A DNA stretch of 64,000 nt from Megaustenia siamemsis. Its lineage: Eukaryota > Mollusca > Gastropoda > Stylommatophora > Ariophantidae. Positions 40,710-52,322 of the stretch are shown here, piece after piece. The stretch spans positions 68,429,087-68,493,086 of the forward strand of contig JAVIAB010000073.1 in the NCBI GenBank assembly GCA_032433765.1, written 5' to 3'. The position numbers were made by a program, and so were the translations under genes. How positions within the stretch are numbered: the first letter of the stretch is position 1; each line of letters begins with the position of its first letter. The notes beneath the pieces are model-generated. The model was given only the letters and a program-made list of their open reading frames with translations, was not told where the DNA came from and did no database searches.

Positions 40710-41420
40710 CAGTCAAACCTCATACTTTGAATGACCCTAACTTCAAACATTCCAGGATTTGAATGTTAAATTCAAGAAAATTTTTATCCAGATTTTGAAC
40801 AATGCTTCTTTGTTCAAACTGCACATACGTAAGCACAGTAAAAAAAATGTCATCTGTAAAAGTATTTGATGATTTTGTTGTGAACTTATGTCATCTCTTT
40901 CATTATGTTCCTGTGCTTTCAGTGCTTTTTCCGCTTTTATTTTTGGTTATATATAACTATTCACTGTAGCATCCAAGGAAGCAACAAAAGCCAAAGAAGA
41001 AGATTGTAGTATTGGTTATTGAAGTAAAAAAAGAACTTATTGAAAAGCAGAAAATGTGTGGGAGGACTCATAAAAAGAGAAGAGAACCAAAATCTTCAAC
41101 CAGTAGTGTTAAGAGATGAGCGAGAAAGAAAACCAGAAGTGCAGTTGATGTGTTTATGGAAGGAGGCTCACTTTCCAAGCAGTAACCTTTCTCCTCAACA
41201 CCAGCCTCATGGGGACATCCTCCCCACTAAGTTACAGACACATGTACATATAATTACTGACCACATGGCCAGCTCATCTAGTGGCATGATGCTGTACCTA
41301 CCTCTCCATCATGAAACAGGATAAAGAATCAAGTTTGCATGAACAAATGACATGAATGGCGAAGCAAAGAAGAATGTCTTGGAATTAATTAAGTTTTAAG
41401 CACTACTGTATGTTTTGTTT
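40710..41420 (+). mobile_element. Tigger/pogo-like DNA transposon remnant
   Basis: Starts CAGTCAAACCTCATACTTTG, a Tigger-type terminus. At about 40972-41090 it reads RKQQKPKKKIVVLVIEVKKE and then LIEK, like the N-terminal helix-turn-helix of Tigger/pogo transposases, then loses the frame. Confidence 0.65.
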
Positions 41421-42202
41421 GTGTTCGCATATATATTGTGTTTACACATGCTCTTAGTCGCACTTTACACAATGACACTTATTTTTAAAAAAATAATTTT
41501 ATGTAAATGGCTTCCCAAATATTGGCTATATCTGGAACAGCTGTCAGTGTTCTTGGCTTCAATGTTTGGAGTTTTCAAAAGATGTTATATTTGAGTGTTG
41601 GATACTTTGACAGAGCTCAATCTCTGGGATAATGGCTAATCACTAACTGCACCTCAGTGACTGAAGATGTCATTCTAACATGAAATGGCAGCAGTACAAA
41701 TAATTGAATTCTGATTTTCAAAATAAACTTTAACAATTTTGGTTTGTTATGTAGTTGTACATTTTATTTACCATATCACATTTTCACAACTGCTACTTGG
41801 AATATCTACAGCAGATTTCAAAATAAAATTATTAACGAAGACAATCTTAGTTTGTTTAAACCTCTCCGTCATTTATGGCCCACTCTGTATAATTGATTAC
41901 TGCTCTTTTAGGCATACAAAGATACATTCTGACCAAACTGTATAAAAGCTAAGCTCAATCCTCACTTTATGACTTCCATGTTGTATTTTCAAGATCAATG
42001 GAGCCTAAGTGAATAGTTCTGAAGTGCAAACATGAACCTATTTTTTCTTCTTTATTTTTTAAAGTACATTTGTTGGCTTTGAGAGATAAATTATGTTTAG
42101 ACAAATACTACATTTGTCCGTTTGTGTGTACTAAAGAATCTAAACATTTAAGTTACAAGTCAAATTTTAATTACTAAACACAGACCAAGGTGTCATCAAA
42201 AT
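41421..42202. other. Unassigned intergenic DNA
   Basis: AT-rich, nothing recognised. Confidence 0.4.
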
Positions 42203-42313
42203 TGAGATGGATAGACAGAATACTAGAAGCACCCAGATGTAGGGTAGAACCTACAAATGAGATGGATAGACAGAATACTAGAAGCACCCAGATGTAGGGT
42301 AGAACCTGCAAAT
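42203..42313. repeat. 55-bp tandem duplication
   Basis: The stretch from GAGATGGATAGACAGAATAC through AGAACCTACAAAT occurs twice with one change. Confidence 0.9.
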
Positions 42314-42786
42314 GCAGAAAAATGTATTCTTTTTAACAGATAAGTTTCAGTCACTGATATGCCACTGAATCTAACTTGGACGTGCCTTGGAAGACATTCA
42401 CTAACCAACTCAGTTATCAAAAATACATTGTCCCCAGGCAACTTTTCCCATCTTCCTATCTAATTGATAGGACCAGACCATACGGCTAAATGGTAACAGT
42501 CAGATCGACAATCATGCAGCTGTGAACAACTGAACTGGCACCATTTTTGACAATTATGCATGCTGGACACAAGAAAGCAGCACAAACTGGTTTGTATTGA
42601 CCTGTAGTCGAATTAAAAACAAACAGGCCAAAAAACTGGGGTGCTGTCATGCTATTAACAACTATCAATGAAATGACATTGTAAAACATGGGCATACTGA
42701 ATTGATAGGAACCTGACCAGATATTTTGGGAGGGGGATATTGAAAGAGAGTAAGATCAGAAGATTGCCAGAGATTGGAATTTATTA

Positions 42787-42925
42787 GGTCATGAACCTCC
42801 GAAGATGGAGTTATCTGCTTATGCGATAAGGGACCCCTTGTACATGGCTGCCAGGGAAAACGGATTAACATGCAAAATTCAGTTCCTAGTCTCTAGTGAC
42901 TTTGCCAGAGGTGAAAGCTGACCAA
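42787..42925 (+). mobile_element. SINE C copy 5, headless
   Basis: Starts inside the body (ACCTCCGAAGATGGAGTTAT) and runs to the tail. LINE1 then inserted into its A-rich end. Confidence 0.8.
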
Positions 42926-42936
42926 CAACATAAAAT

Positions 42937-43723
42937 CATCATCATCTAGTGCCTTCTCCGCAACTAAGGTTGGCTACCATGGATTCCCATTCTACTCTGC
43001 TTCTTGCTTTGATGGTGCAGGCTGTCATAGATTGACTTGTCCATCTTTAGATGTTACTCGTCCATGTTAGTCTTGGTCTGCCTCTGCCTCTTTTACCTTG
43101 TATTTTCCCTTCCCAAATTACTTTTAGTAGGCTGTTGTGTCTTTTAACATGCCCCAAAAATTTCATTTGTCTTGTCTTAATTGTGTAATTTAGTACTTAA
43201 TTTAGTAGTTCTCTTTTTATTTTCAGTTGTTTTAAAACTTCGTTTGTTTTCTTTTCTTTCCATCCAATTCTACCTATTCTTCTATAAATGCACATTTCAA
43301 AGGCTTCAATTTTCTGTTCTGTTTTCTTGTCTAATGTCCATGTTTCTGCACTATACAGGAATATTGAGAAGATGTAACATTTTGCCATTAGTTTCAGCCC
43401 TGCTGATATTTGTTTTGTTGTTAATATATTTTTCATGGTATTAAAATGACTTTTTGCCATACCAATTCTTTTGTTTATTTCAATTTTACATTTGCAATCA
43501 TTGGTTATAGTATGTCCGAGGTAGTTGTAGCTCTGGACTGTCTCCAGATGTATTCTCTCAACTGTGATATTTAATTGTAGGTCTTGAGAATTTTCTTTGT
43601 TTATGATCATAGTTTTAGTCTTTTTGATATTCATTTCTAGTCCATATTTTTTGCTTGTTGTGTTTATCACATTAAGCAACTGTTGTTGGTCTTTAGGATT
43701 TTCAGCTAGTAGAACAGTATCAT
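42937..43723 (-). mobile_element. LINE1, 5'-truncated, antisense
   Basis: Minus frame 43679-43197 reads [40 protein letters not shown] and [17 protein letters not shown], then frameshifts toward the 3' tail. CAACATAAAAT at 42926-42936 and 43724-43734 is an 11-bp TSD. Confidence 0.92.
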
Positions 43724-43764
43724 CAACATAAAATAATTCAAATAAATTAAGTTATGAATACTGC

Positions 43765-43980
43765 TAGAAATGATAATTTATTAGGTTGAGACCGCAAGAG
43801 ATTAGAATTTATTTGGATGACAAGAGTTTTAAATTTCTTAGTTTGTGGAGACTGCCAGAGATTTAAATTTATTAGGATGAGGGCAATGCCAGAGATTCAA
43901 ATTTATTTGGATGAGGGCAATGCCAGAGATTCAAATTTATTTGGATGAGGGCAATGCCAGAAATTAGAATTTATTAGAAG
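43765..43980. repeat. 34-bp minisatellite
   Basis: GATGAGGGCAATGCCAGAGA with TTCAAATTTATTTG repeats every 34 bp; older units on the left are longer and diverged. A related unit (GATTGCCAGAGATTGGAATT) lies at 42754-42785 on the other side of SINE C and LINE1. Confidence 0.8.
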
Positions 43981-44277
43981 ACCACCCCAGGCTGAAGAAC
44001 ACAGTCACAGTTGGTCTGACTGGTTCATATCACCAGTCATCATCATCATCGAGTGCCTTATCTGCAATGAAGGTTGGCTACCATGGATCGCCATTCTACT
44101 CTGTTTCTTGCTTTGATGGTGCAGGCTGTCATAGATTGACTTGTCCATCTTTTGATGTTACTCGCTCATGTTAGTCTTGGTCTGCCTCTTTTACCTTGTA
44201 TTTTCCCTTCCAATATTACTTTTAGTAGGCTGTTGTGTCTTTTAACATGCCCCAAAATTTCATTTGTCTTGTCTTAA

Positions 44278-46830
44278 TCAGACAAGATAACGCAGGAGTG
44301 GAACATGTGATGGGGAGAGAAGGCTGTAATACAACAAGTCAGAATGGAGAAAGATTAATAGAATTATGTTTAATAGAAAATTTAGTTATAGGTGGGACAT
44401 TATTTCCACACAAAAATATTCACAAAACGACATGGATATCTCCTGATGATAGAACCTCAAATCAAATTGACCACCTATGTATTAAACAACAATTCAGATC
44501 GTCATTAATAGATGTAAGAGCATACAGAGGTGCTGATGTTAATAGTGACCACAACCTGTGCATTGGGAAAATAAGATTAAAATTTAAAAACCAACAGAAG
44601 AGGTCAATTACACATAAAATTGATAGTCATAAACTGAAAGATGAAGCCATAAAGGAAAAGTTTAACATAGAGCTAAGTAATTGTTATACAGCACTTGGTG
44701 AAATAGACTTAGATATCAATGAAATGTGGGACTCACAGAGCAAAATACTAATGACAGCAGCAGAAGCAAGTGCTGGACTGAAGAAAATGGAAAAACGAGC
44801 TTGGATCTCAGACACCACGTGGAAATACATCAAAGAAAGAAGAGAAGCGAAGAGAGCCATGACTAATGTAAAGACAGATCTTGGAAAGGTTCTGGCAAAA
44901 GCAACATACAAAGAATTAGACAACAAAGTGAAAAGTTCGGCAAGAAGAGATACAAGAGCTTATATAGACAACTTGGCAGAGAAAGCAGAGACAGCTGCAA
45001 TTACAGGAGACAGCAGAACTCTCTATACTGTACAAAAGATGCTGACAAACACCTATACATCCAGTGGAACACCAATTCTAGACAAATCTGGATTAATGCT
45101 AACAACAAGCGCAGACATAAAAGCCCGTTGGGCGGAACACTTCAAAGAAATTCTTAACCGTCCACTACCTCACAGTTTAATAGATTTTGAAGCTGAAACA
45201 CCAGCAGCAGAATTAGATGTAAATTTAGATGACTTCACCTTGAGTGAAATAGAAACCACCTTAAAGCTAATGACCAATAACAAGGCTGCTGGAGAGGATA
45301 AGTTAACAGCTGAGATCCTCAAGGCAATTGATAGCCATAATTTAATATATCTCCAAAAAATGTTCAACATCATTTGGAAAACAGAGAAGACGCCTCATAA
45401 ATGGAAAAAAGGAATCATTGTTAAGATCCCAAAAAAGGGCAATCTTAGAGATTGTAACAACTGGAGAGGCGTGACACTTTTGTCAGTTGCCTCAAAGTTA
45501 TTCTGTAAAATCATCCTAAATAGAATAAAGGATTCAATAGATACAGTAATGCGTGAAGAACAGGCTGGGTTTAGAAAAGGGAGAAGCTGTCTTGACCACA
45601 TTTTCACTCTACGACTTATATTGGAGGAACACATTGAAAAGCAAAAACCTTTTGTACTTAACTTCATCGACTTCAAAAAAGCATTTGATAGTATTCATAG
45701 AGATTCTTTGTGGAAAATTCTGAAGCAATATGGCTTACCATCAAAAATCATAAATATTATCAAAGACATGTATGATGGTTACACATGTGCAGTTCGAACA
45801 GAGGAAGGACTGAGCGAATGTTTCCCAATAGAAACTGGGGTTAAACAAGGATGTATTTTATCGCCCTTGTTATTTGGAATTGTTATGGACTTCATAATGA
45901 AGAAATGCTGCACTGGTAATAAAGGCATCGAATGGATACAAGGAGACCATTTGGAGGACCTCGACTTTGCTGATGACATAGTTCTCATCAGCAGTCAGAT
46001 AAAAACGATGCAGGAAAACACAAATGAACTATCATCAATAGCCAGCAAAATTGGGCTTGAGGTCAATCATGAAAAGACTAAAGTCATGAAAAGTTTAATT
46101 CCAACAAGTGACAAAATATACATGGAAAACAAACCAGTAGAAGAGATCGATCACTTTATCTATCTTTGGAAGTCACATTGATCGAGAAGGGGATACGAGC
46201 AAAGAAATTAGAATCAGACTGGCTAAAGCAGCAATGTCTTTCAGAAGCCTTGAAAAGTTGTGGAAATCAAAACTCATTAGCACAAACACAAAACTTAGGC
46301 TATTCAAATCAAATGTACTATCAACCCTTACGTATGCGTGTGAAAGCTGGAAAACAACAAGAGATATAGAAACAAAGTTGAACGCATTCGAAAATAAATG
46401 TCTAAGGAAAATACTTGGTATAGAATGGAACGAATTCAAAACAAACGAGGAAATTAGAGAAATCGCCAATCAACCACTAATATCTTCAGTAATAAAGAAA
46501 AGACGATGGTCATACGTTGGACATGTGATGAGAAGAGATAATAATCGAATAGCAAAGCAAGCCCTCATATGGGAAACAACAGGTAAAAGAAAAAGAGGAA
46601 GACCCAGGGAGACACTGAGAAGAACATTGATGAGAGAGGCAAGAGCAGCAGGAATCGGCTCCATCAATGAGATAGAACTGCTTGCACAGAACAGAGACAG
46701 ATGGCGAGATTTGATAAAATATCTTTAAAAGAAAACTGCTAGAACAAAAATTCATATAGGAGAAGGTGTATCTTGGTCTACGCCCTATGGGCCGGTTACG
46801 GCTCGAAAGGACAATAGATAGATAGATAGA
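44278..46830 (+). mobile_element. LINE2, largest copy, 5'-truncated in the endonuclease
   Basis: Non-LTR retrotransposon of about 2.5 kb. It starts within the endonuclease domain and ends with TACGGCTCGAAAGGACAATA and an (ATAG)n tail. Three further 3' fragments of the family lie at 2991, 35755 and 37438, and a decayed one at 62090. It is inserted in LINE1 with no TSD visible, but with a deletion of target sequence. Confidence 0.92.
44280..46728 (+). pseudogene. LINE2 endonuclease/reverse transcriptase frame, one frameshift
   Basis: Seen in order: the C-terminal half of an apurinic-type endonuclease (GGTLFPHKNIHKTTWISPDD, NQIDH, SDHN); a linker; then the RT ([91 protein letters not shown], and FADD at 45966-45977, intact). 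One extra T near 46168 shifts the frame; the C-terminal tail then runs open (46234-46728) with WSYVGHVMRRDNNR and KRKRGRPRETL. The first roughly 15 codons of the long frame from 44235 belong to antisense LINE1, not to this protein. Confidence 0.9.
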
Positions 46831-47350
46831 TAGAACAGTATCATCAGCATATCTTAGGTTATTGATTATCTTCCATTAATGTTTAGGCCTGGCATCTCTA
46901 TGATGTTTTTAAAGATTTGCTCAGTGTATAGATTGAACAAGCTTGGTGATAGGATGCATCCTTGTCTTACTCCTCTTTTTATGTCCATGGGTGTAGAGTT
47001 CTCCTTATTATATTGCTGTTTGCTCACAGTACAAATTACATATTAGCCGTATGTCTGTGTCATCTAGATTTATATCCTTTAAGCAATCTATAAGTTGGTT
47101 ATGGTGTATTCTATCGAAAGCTTTGGTGTAGTCTATGAAGCAGGCATATATTGGTTTGTTTACTTCTGTGTACTTTTCAATCAATGTTCTCATGCTAAAT
47201 ATGGCTTCTTTTGTGCCACTGTTTTTCCTGAATCCAAATTGTTGCTCAGCTAATTCAGTATTGATTTTATTCTGACAAGTATATCACCAGTAGAGAGTAA
47301 TAAAGTCAGGAGTAGTTGGGAATCTTTATATGGAGGCTACAAGCCAAGAA

Positions 47351-47625
47351 CGCCTGTGTGTTACAGGGGCCTCATTATGTGGGAAGTAAAGAAGAGTGAC
47401 ACTGTGACCTTCCAGGTATGTCGTAAGAGGCGACTAAGGAGGTTGATAGATGGCTTGACAAGCTGTCATTGTAAAAAGCATTGTTATGGAAACAGAACCA
47501 TAGATTTTAGAATCAGTGATCTCTGCAATATGTGCCACTTTGGCATGCACGGTTTCTGTTTTTGAGATTGTAGTTCTGCCCTATGTGCCGTCTTCGGCTC
47601 GAAAGGACTATAGATAGATAGATAG
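47351..47625 (+). mobile_element. SINE A copy 3, full length
   Basis: Begins CGCCTGTGTGTTACAGGGGC and ends GGCTCGAAAGGACTATAGAT plus a short (ATAG)n. ACAAGCCAAGAA at 47339-47350 and 47626-47637 is a 12-bp TSD, which defines a 275-bp element. No convincing Pol III A or B box was found in the head. Confidence 0.92.
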
Positions 47626-47637
47626 ACAAGCCAAGAA

Positions 47638-48379
47638 GCTAGAAATAGTTCTTAAGTTAGAAGTGAACAGTTCAGAACTGAAAAGTTCCAAAATCTAGTG
47701 CATTAAAAACTAACTTGTTCTGTAGTGCTTGTACCACCTTAAACTATATACGTCAAAATTAATTTATTACACAACAGGAGTAATAAAAATATAAACTTGA
47801 CATCAAATCCTGCCACTTCATGGCAGTTATTTGATTAATAAACAACACGTATTATTCTTAAGAGCAATTTTATAATTACAGCATCATAAGATATTTGAAC
47901 ATAACACAGTGGAACACAGGGTTATTGTGAAACAGAAATGATCAAAACTACTGCTTCTATCAATGACATAAAGATAAAGGGGACCATGGTCAGTGGGTTA
48001 GTAACATTATTACATCAATTAAAGTGATACAAAAAAAAAAACAAAAAAGCTTCACTGTAAAAGTACAAAAAAGATGTGTGGCTCTGACATACTGCAAGGA
48101 ATCACTTGCAATGTCTGCCCCATGCTTTTGATTGAGCAAAAGAAAAACTATGATGATGAATGTATTTAAGAGTACATTTATCCTTTTTATACACAGAATA
48201 AAATTGTTTTATTCTTTTGATGCAAAAGAATGAAGTTATGAAACAACATATACTCTACTCTATGAAAGTGAATAAAAAAAAAAAAGTAACTTTGACAAAA
48301 TGCAAATACTTTTTTCTTTCAACTCCCCCGTAAGCATCCACTTGAAGATCTTTCATTTCAGGAGTTAGCTGCCTCTATT
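47638..48379. other. Unassigned intergenic DNA
   Basis: AT-rich, nothing recognised. Confidence 0.4.
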
Positions 48380-49300
48380 TATCTAAAATAAACCAGGGTG
48401 TTAGGCAAGGTTGTGTGCTGTCACCAGATTTATTTAATGTGTATAGTGAGATTATTTTAATATCCATAAGGAGCATGCCCGGAATAACAATTGGAGGTCA
48501 TAATATAAATAATCTACGGTATGCTGATGATACAGTCTTAATCCCTAAGAGTGAAAATGAGTTACAAAAAATATTAAACATAGTGAAGTAAAGCAAAAAT
48601 AAAGGACAGCCTTAATTGCAAAAAGACAGAAGTAATGGTAGCAACAAATTAAGACATCACCGCAATAAACAATAAAGATAAGTGGAACAATATTAAAACA
48701 GGTAAATGAATTTAAATATCTGGGAACAATGTTAACCGCAGATGGTAGATGTACAACAGAGGTGAGATGCAGAATGGCTCAGGCAAAATCAGCTTTCTAA
48801 AAAAAATTAAGAAGATACCGTGCAATCCATTTTTGACAATAGAAACAAGAAAAAGAGTTCTTTAATGTTATGTAGAGCCAGTCTTAACATATGGATGTGA
48901 ACCATGGACAATAGGACAACAGACAAGAGAACCACTGGAGGCTGCAGAAATGTGGTTTTACAGAAGAATGTTAAGAATACCATGGACAGCTAAGAAGAGT
49001 AATGAAAACTTCTGAAAGAGGTCAAAGCAAAAAGGGAGCTAATTTCCAAAATGAGGGAAAAGACAAATCATCATCTTTTGGTCATGCAATGAGAAGGGAG
49101 CAGTTGGAATACATTGTGCCAACTGGATAATATTGAGGGACGAAGAGATAGAGGGAAGCAAAGAGGAAAGATACCAAACAGTTTAAGAGAATGGCTTGAC
49201 AGAAGGTCAACAACAGAAATGATAATAACTGTGGAGATTGAAAGTTGTGGAGAGACATGATTACCTACGCCAGCAGTCATGTTACTTGATGATGATGATG
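48380..49300 (+). pseudogene. LINE3 reverse transcriptase relic
   Basis: Reads [18 protein letters not shown], then [20 protein letters not shown] (catalytic aspartates kept, 48519-48530). In other frames follow 'YLGTMLTADGRCTTEV' wording, [20 protein letters not shown], and a TGATGATGATGAT tail. Many frameshifts. Confidence 0.85.
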
Positions 49301-50046
49301 ATATTCATCTAGTGGAGACTTTGTCATTGATGCTTTTACGTGCTGAACTATGGCTAATTGACCTTCAGTCAATTTCAGTCACCTTGTCAACTGTTACCTG
49401 CCTGGCTTCTCTGATCTCTCATTCCACTGCATGATGTTAGGTGTTGCAGCAGATTTGAGGCCAGCTAGAATGAGCTGCATTGGTCACCCTTGTCATACCA
49501 CTTTTGAAGATAGAACAAAGTCCAAAAAACGGACTCAGAACAACCCTGGAGGCAATAACAAGCACCACTTTATAAAAAGTGGAGAAAACAGCACATCTTG
49601 AGTCTCTTGCACTTTGTAAAAGCTACAAACTCTCATCGAGTTCAACAAGCTCAAAAGGCTATCACCCATTGCACCAAAAATGCCAAGAAAGAACCCAAAC
49701 CATCTGGCAAGGGAAGCCTTCAGCATGCACACATACTAGAACCCACAGAGACCTGTGTGAAGTTCTTACACCTCAACCATTAACCAACTGTCAAAACAAA
49801 TAATCCTAGATGTGCCAGGAATAGCCTCCAAATATAAGCAACCTGAGACAGAAATGAGAACCCTGACACTCATCATGCTGTTGGAAAAATACCCAAGAGA
49901 CAACTGGACATGGGTATTTGGAAATAGAAAGTTATATGAAAGATATGAACCAGAACACAAAACAAGCTAAACAGATCAAGATCATCAGACTCAGAACAAG
50001 TCACTGTGGCCTCAACACACCTACACAAGATAGTATTCAGTGACTG
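49301..50046. other. Unassigned intergenic DNA
   Basis: Less AT-rich, with overlapping short frames on both strands and no recognised protein. Probably a decayed repeat. Confidence 0.4.
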
Positions 50047-51410
50047 TAACAGGTGATTGTGGAGCATTGACTCCAGAGCATATCCTACAGGACTCTCAAC
50101 ATGTGATTGTGGAGCATTGACTCCAGAGCATATCCTACAGGACTCTCAACATGTGATTGTGGAGCATTGACTCCAGAGCATACCCTACAAGACTCCAACA
50201 TGTGATTGTGGAGCATTGACTCCAGAGCATATCCTACAGGACTCTCAACATGTGATTGTGGAGCATTGACTCCAGAGCATATCCTACAAGACTCCAACAT
50301 GTGATTGTGGAGCATTGACTCCAGAGCATATCCTACAGGACTCTCAACATGTGATTGTGGAGCATTGACTCCAGAGCATACCCTACAAGACTCCAACATG
50401 TGATTGTGGAGCATTGACTCCATACCCTACAAGACTCCAACATGTGATTGTGGAGCATTGACTCCAGAGCATATCCTACAGGACTCTCAACATGTGATTG
50501 TGGAGCATTGACTCCAGAGCATATCCTACAAGACTCCAACATGTGATTGTGGAGCATTGACTCCAGAGCATATCCTACAGGACTCTCAACATGTGATTGT
50601 GGAGCATTGACTCCAGAGCATACCCTACAAGACTCCAACATGTGATTGTGGAGCATTGACTCCATACCCTACAAGACTCCAACATGTGATTGTGGAGCAT
50701 TGACTCCAGAGCATATCCTACAGGACTCTCAACATGTGATTGTGGATCATTGACTCCAGAGCATATCCTACAGGACTCTCAACATGTGATTGTGGAGCAT
50801 TGACTCCAGAGCATACCCTACAAGACTCCAACATGTGATTGTGGAGCATTGACTCCATACCCTACAAGACTCCAACATGTGATTGTGGAGCATTGACTCC
50901 AGAGCATATCCTACAAGACTCCAACATGTGATTATGGAGCATTGACTCCAGAGCATATCCTACAGGACTCTCAACATGTGATTGTGGAGCATTGACTCCA
51001 GAGCATATCCTACAAGACTCCAACATGTGATTGTGGAGCATTGACTCCAGAGCATATCCTACAGGACTCTCAACATGTGATTGTGGAGCATTGACTCCAG
51101 AGCATACCCTACAAGACTCCAACATGTGATTGTGGAGCATTGACTCCATACCCTACAAGACTCCAACATGTGATTGTGGAGCATTGACTCCAGAGCATAT
51201 CCTACAGGACTCTCAACATGTGATTGTGGAGCATTGACTCGAGGGCATATCCTACAGGACTCTCAACATGTGATTGTGGAGCATCAACTCGAGGGCATAT
51301 CCTACAGGACTCTCAACATGTGATTATGGAGCATTGACTCCAAAGCATATCCTACAGGACTCTCAACATGTGATTGTGGAGCATCAACTCGAGGGCATAT
51401 CCTACAGGAA
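50047..51410. repeat. Minisatellite with higher-order repeat
   Basis: About 27 monomers that begin ATGTGATTGTGGAGCATTGA. Three types alternate: A (50 bp, ending GGACTCTCAAC), B (49 bp, ending AGACTCCAAC) and C (41 bp, lacking AGAGCATA-type sequence). The order A-B-A-B-C recurs with a period of about 240 bp from 50198. The right end carries a different variant (ACTCGAGGGCAT). Confidence 0.95.
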
Positions 51411-51815
51411 TGCAGCACTCCTAACACTCAAACGTGGAACTAAGAACACAAACGTGGCCACAGAAACATGGCAAACTATGTGAAACCAGTGAAGATCTTG
51501 AAAGCATAATTTAGTTTGTGACCCATGCTAACCATTTAAATGCACAGCAAAAGCAGATTACAGAAGAAGAATGTTTGCACTATTTGAAGAATGAGGACAG
51601 GTTTTTCACCTTAGTTGTTCACTGCAAGCTGCTCCTCTTTAGAACATCTCTACATGGGAACTACCATCTTTTTTGTTGTTCACTAACATAATGTATGTGA
51701 CGGCTGGTGTACCTACACATGCCAGTTCTGTATGTTTTAAAGACACAGTACCAAAATAGCTCCCAAAATGATTTTTAAATGTTATGATCATATTAAGGTA
51801 CCTTTTTACTCACTC
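51411..51815. other. Unassigned intergenic DNA
   Basis: Nothing recognised between the minisatellite and the SINE pair. Confidence 0.4.
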
Positions 51816-51827
51816 GGGATCGCGATA

Positions 51828-52199
51828 AAAAAAAGTAAAGTAAAGTACCCCCCGTCACGCCAAGTGGCGTATAGGGAAATATGGTGTTAGTGACCCTATA
51901 TTTTACAGACCTTCAGCACATGATTTTTGGGGTAATGTGGTCGGTATTACGCCCGTGCTGCTTTTACTTTCCCAGAAAAAATCCGGTACCCATTTAAGGC
52001 TGGGTGAACCCGGAGCCGTCGGTTGGGATCGAACCCTACCCCTTGTCCGTAGTAGTCCAGTTCACTAACCACTGAGCTATCGCGGCTCCTACTAATTTTT
52101 AGGGAATTAGTAAAACCCAGGTGTCCTCGCCAGGATTACGAACCCCGGCTGTTGCCGTGGTAAGCCAACCGCCTATCGATTGCGCTAACCGGACACCCT
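51828..52199 (-). mobile_element. SINE B, dimeric form with two tRNA-like heads
   Basis: Read on the minus strand from 52199: tRNA-like head 1 with acceptor arms GGTGTCC and GGACACC and a B-box-like GGGGTTCGTAATCC; a linker CTAATTCCCTAAAAATTAG; then the usual SINE B head with acceptor arms GGAGCCG and CGGCTCC, A box ATAGCTCAGTGGTTAGTG and B box GGGTTCGATCCC; then body and tail. GGGATCGCGATA at 51816-51827 and 52200-52211 is a 12-bp TSD lying inside another SINE B head. Confidence 0.92.
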
Positions 52200-52322
52200 G
52201 GGATCGCGATAGCTCAGTAGTTAATGAACTGGACTACAAAGGACAAGGGGTAGGGTTCGAACCCAACCGACGGCTTCCGGGCTCACCCAGCCTTAAATGG
52301 GTACCGGATTTTTTTCTGGATT
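52200..52322 (+). mobile_element. SINE B, 3'-truncated host copy
   Basis: Head and first part of the body (GATAGCTCAGTAGTTAATGA, B box GGGTTCGAACCC, to GGGTACCGGATTTTTTTCTG). Its first bases are the TSD of the dimeric SINE that inserted into it. Confidence 0.88.

Larger units (their letters stand above)
44038..47280 (-). mobile_element. LINE1, antisense, split by LINE2
   Basis: The left part (44038-44277) is the LINE1 3' end; the right part (46831-47280) is antisense RT including, on the minus strand, [31 protein letters not shown] at 44027-44037 and 47281-47291 is the outer TSD. About 530 bp of LINE1 is missing at the LINE2 junction compared with the 42937 copy. Confidence 0.9.

Noticed and set aside
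44235..44279. Start of a 648-residue protein at 44235
   Set aside because: These codons are antisense LINE1; the LINE2 protein enters this frame only at about 44280.
50085..51149. Repetitive minus-strand proteins (HNHMLESC-type)
   Set aside because: Translation of the minisatellite only.
50047..51410. CRISPR-like regular array
   Set aside because: The whole monomer is repeated with no unique spacers; it is a minisatellite in an intron-bearing eukaryotic genome.
52121..52199. Functional tRNA gene
   Set aside because: It folds like a tRNA with a good acceptor stem, but it is fused to a SINE, lies within a TSD-flanked element and recurs truncated at 59108.
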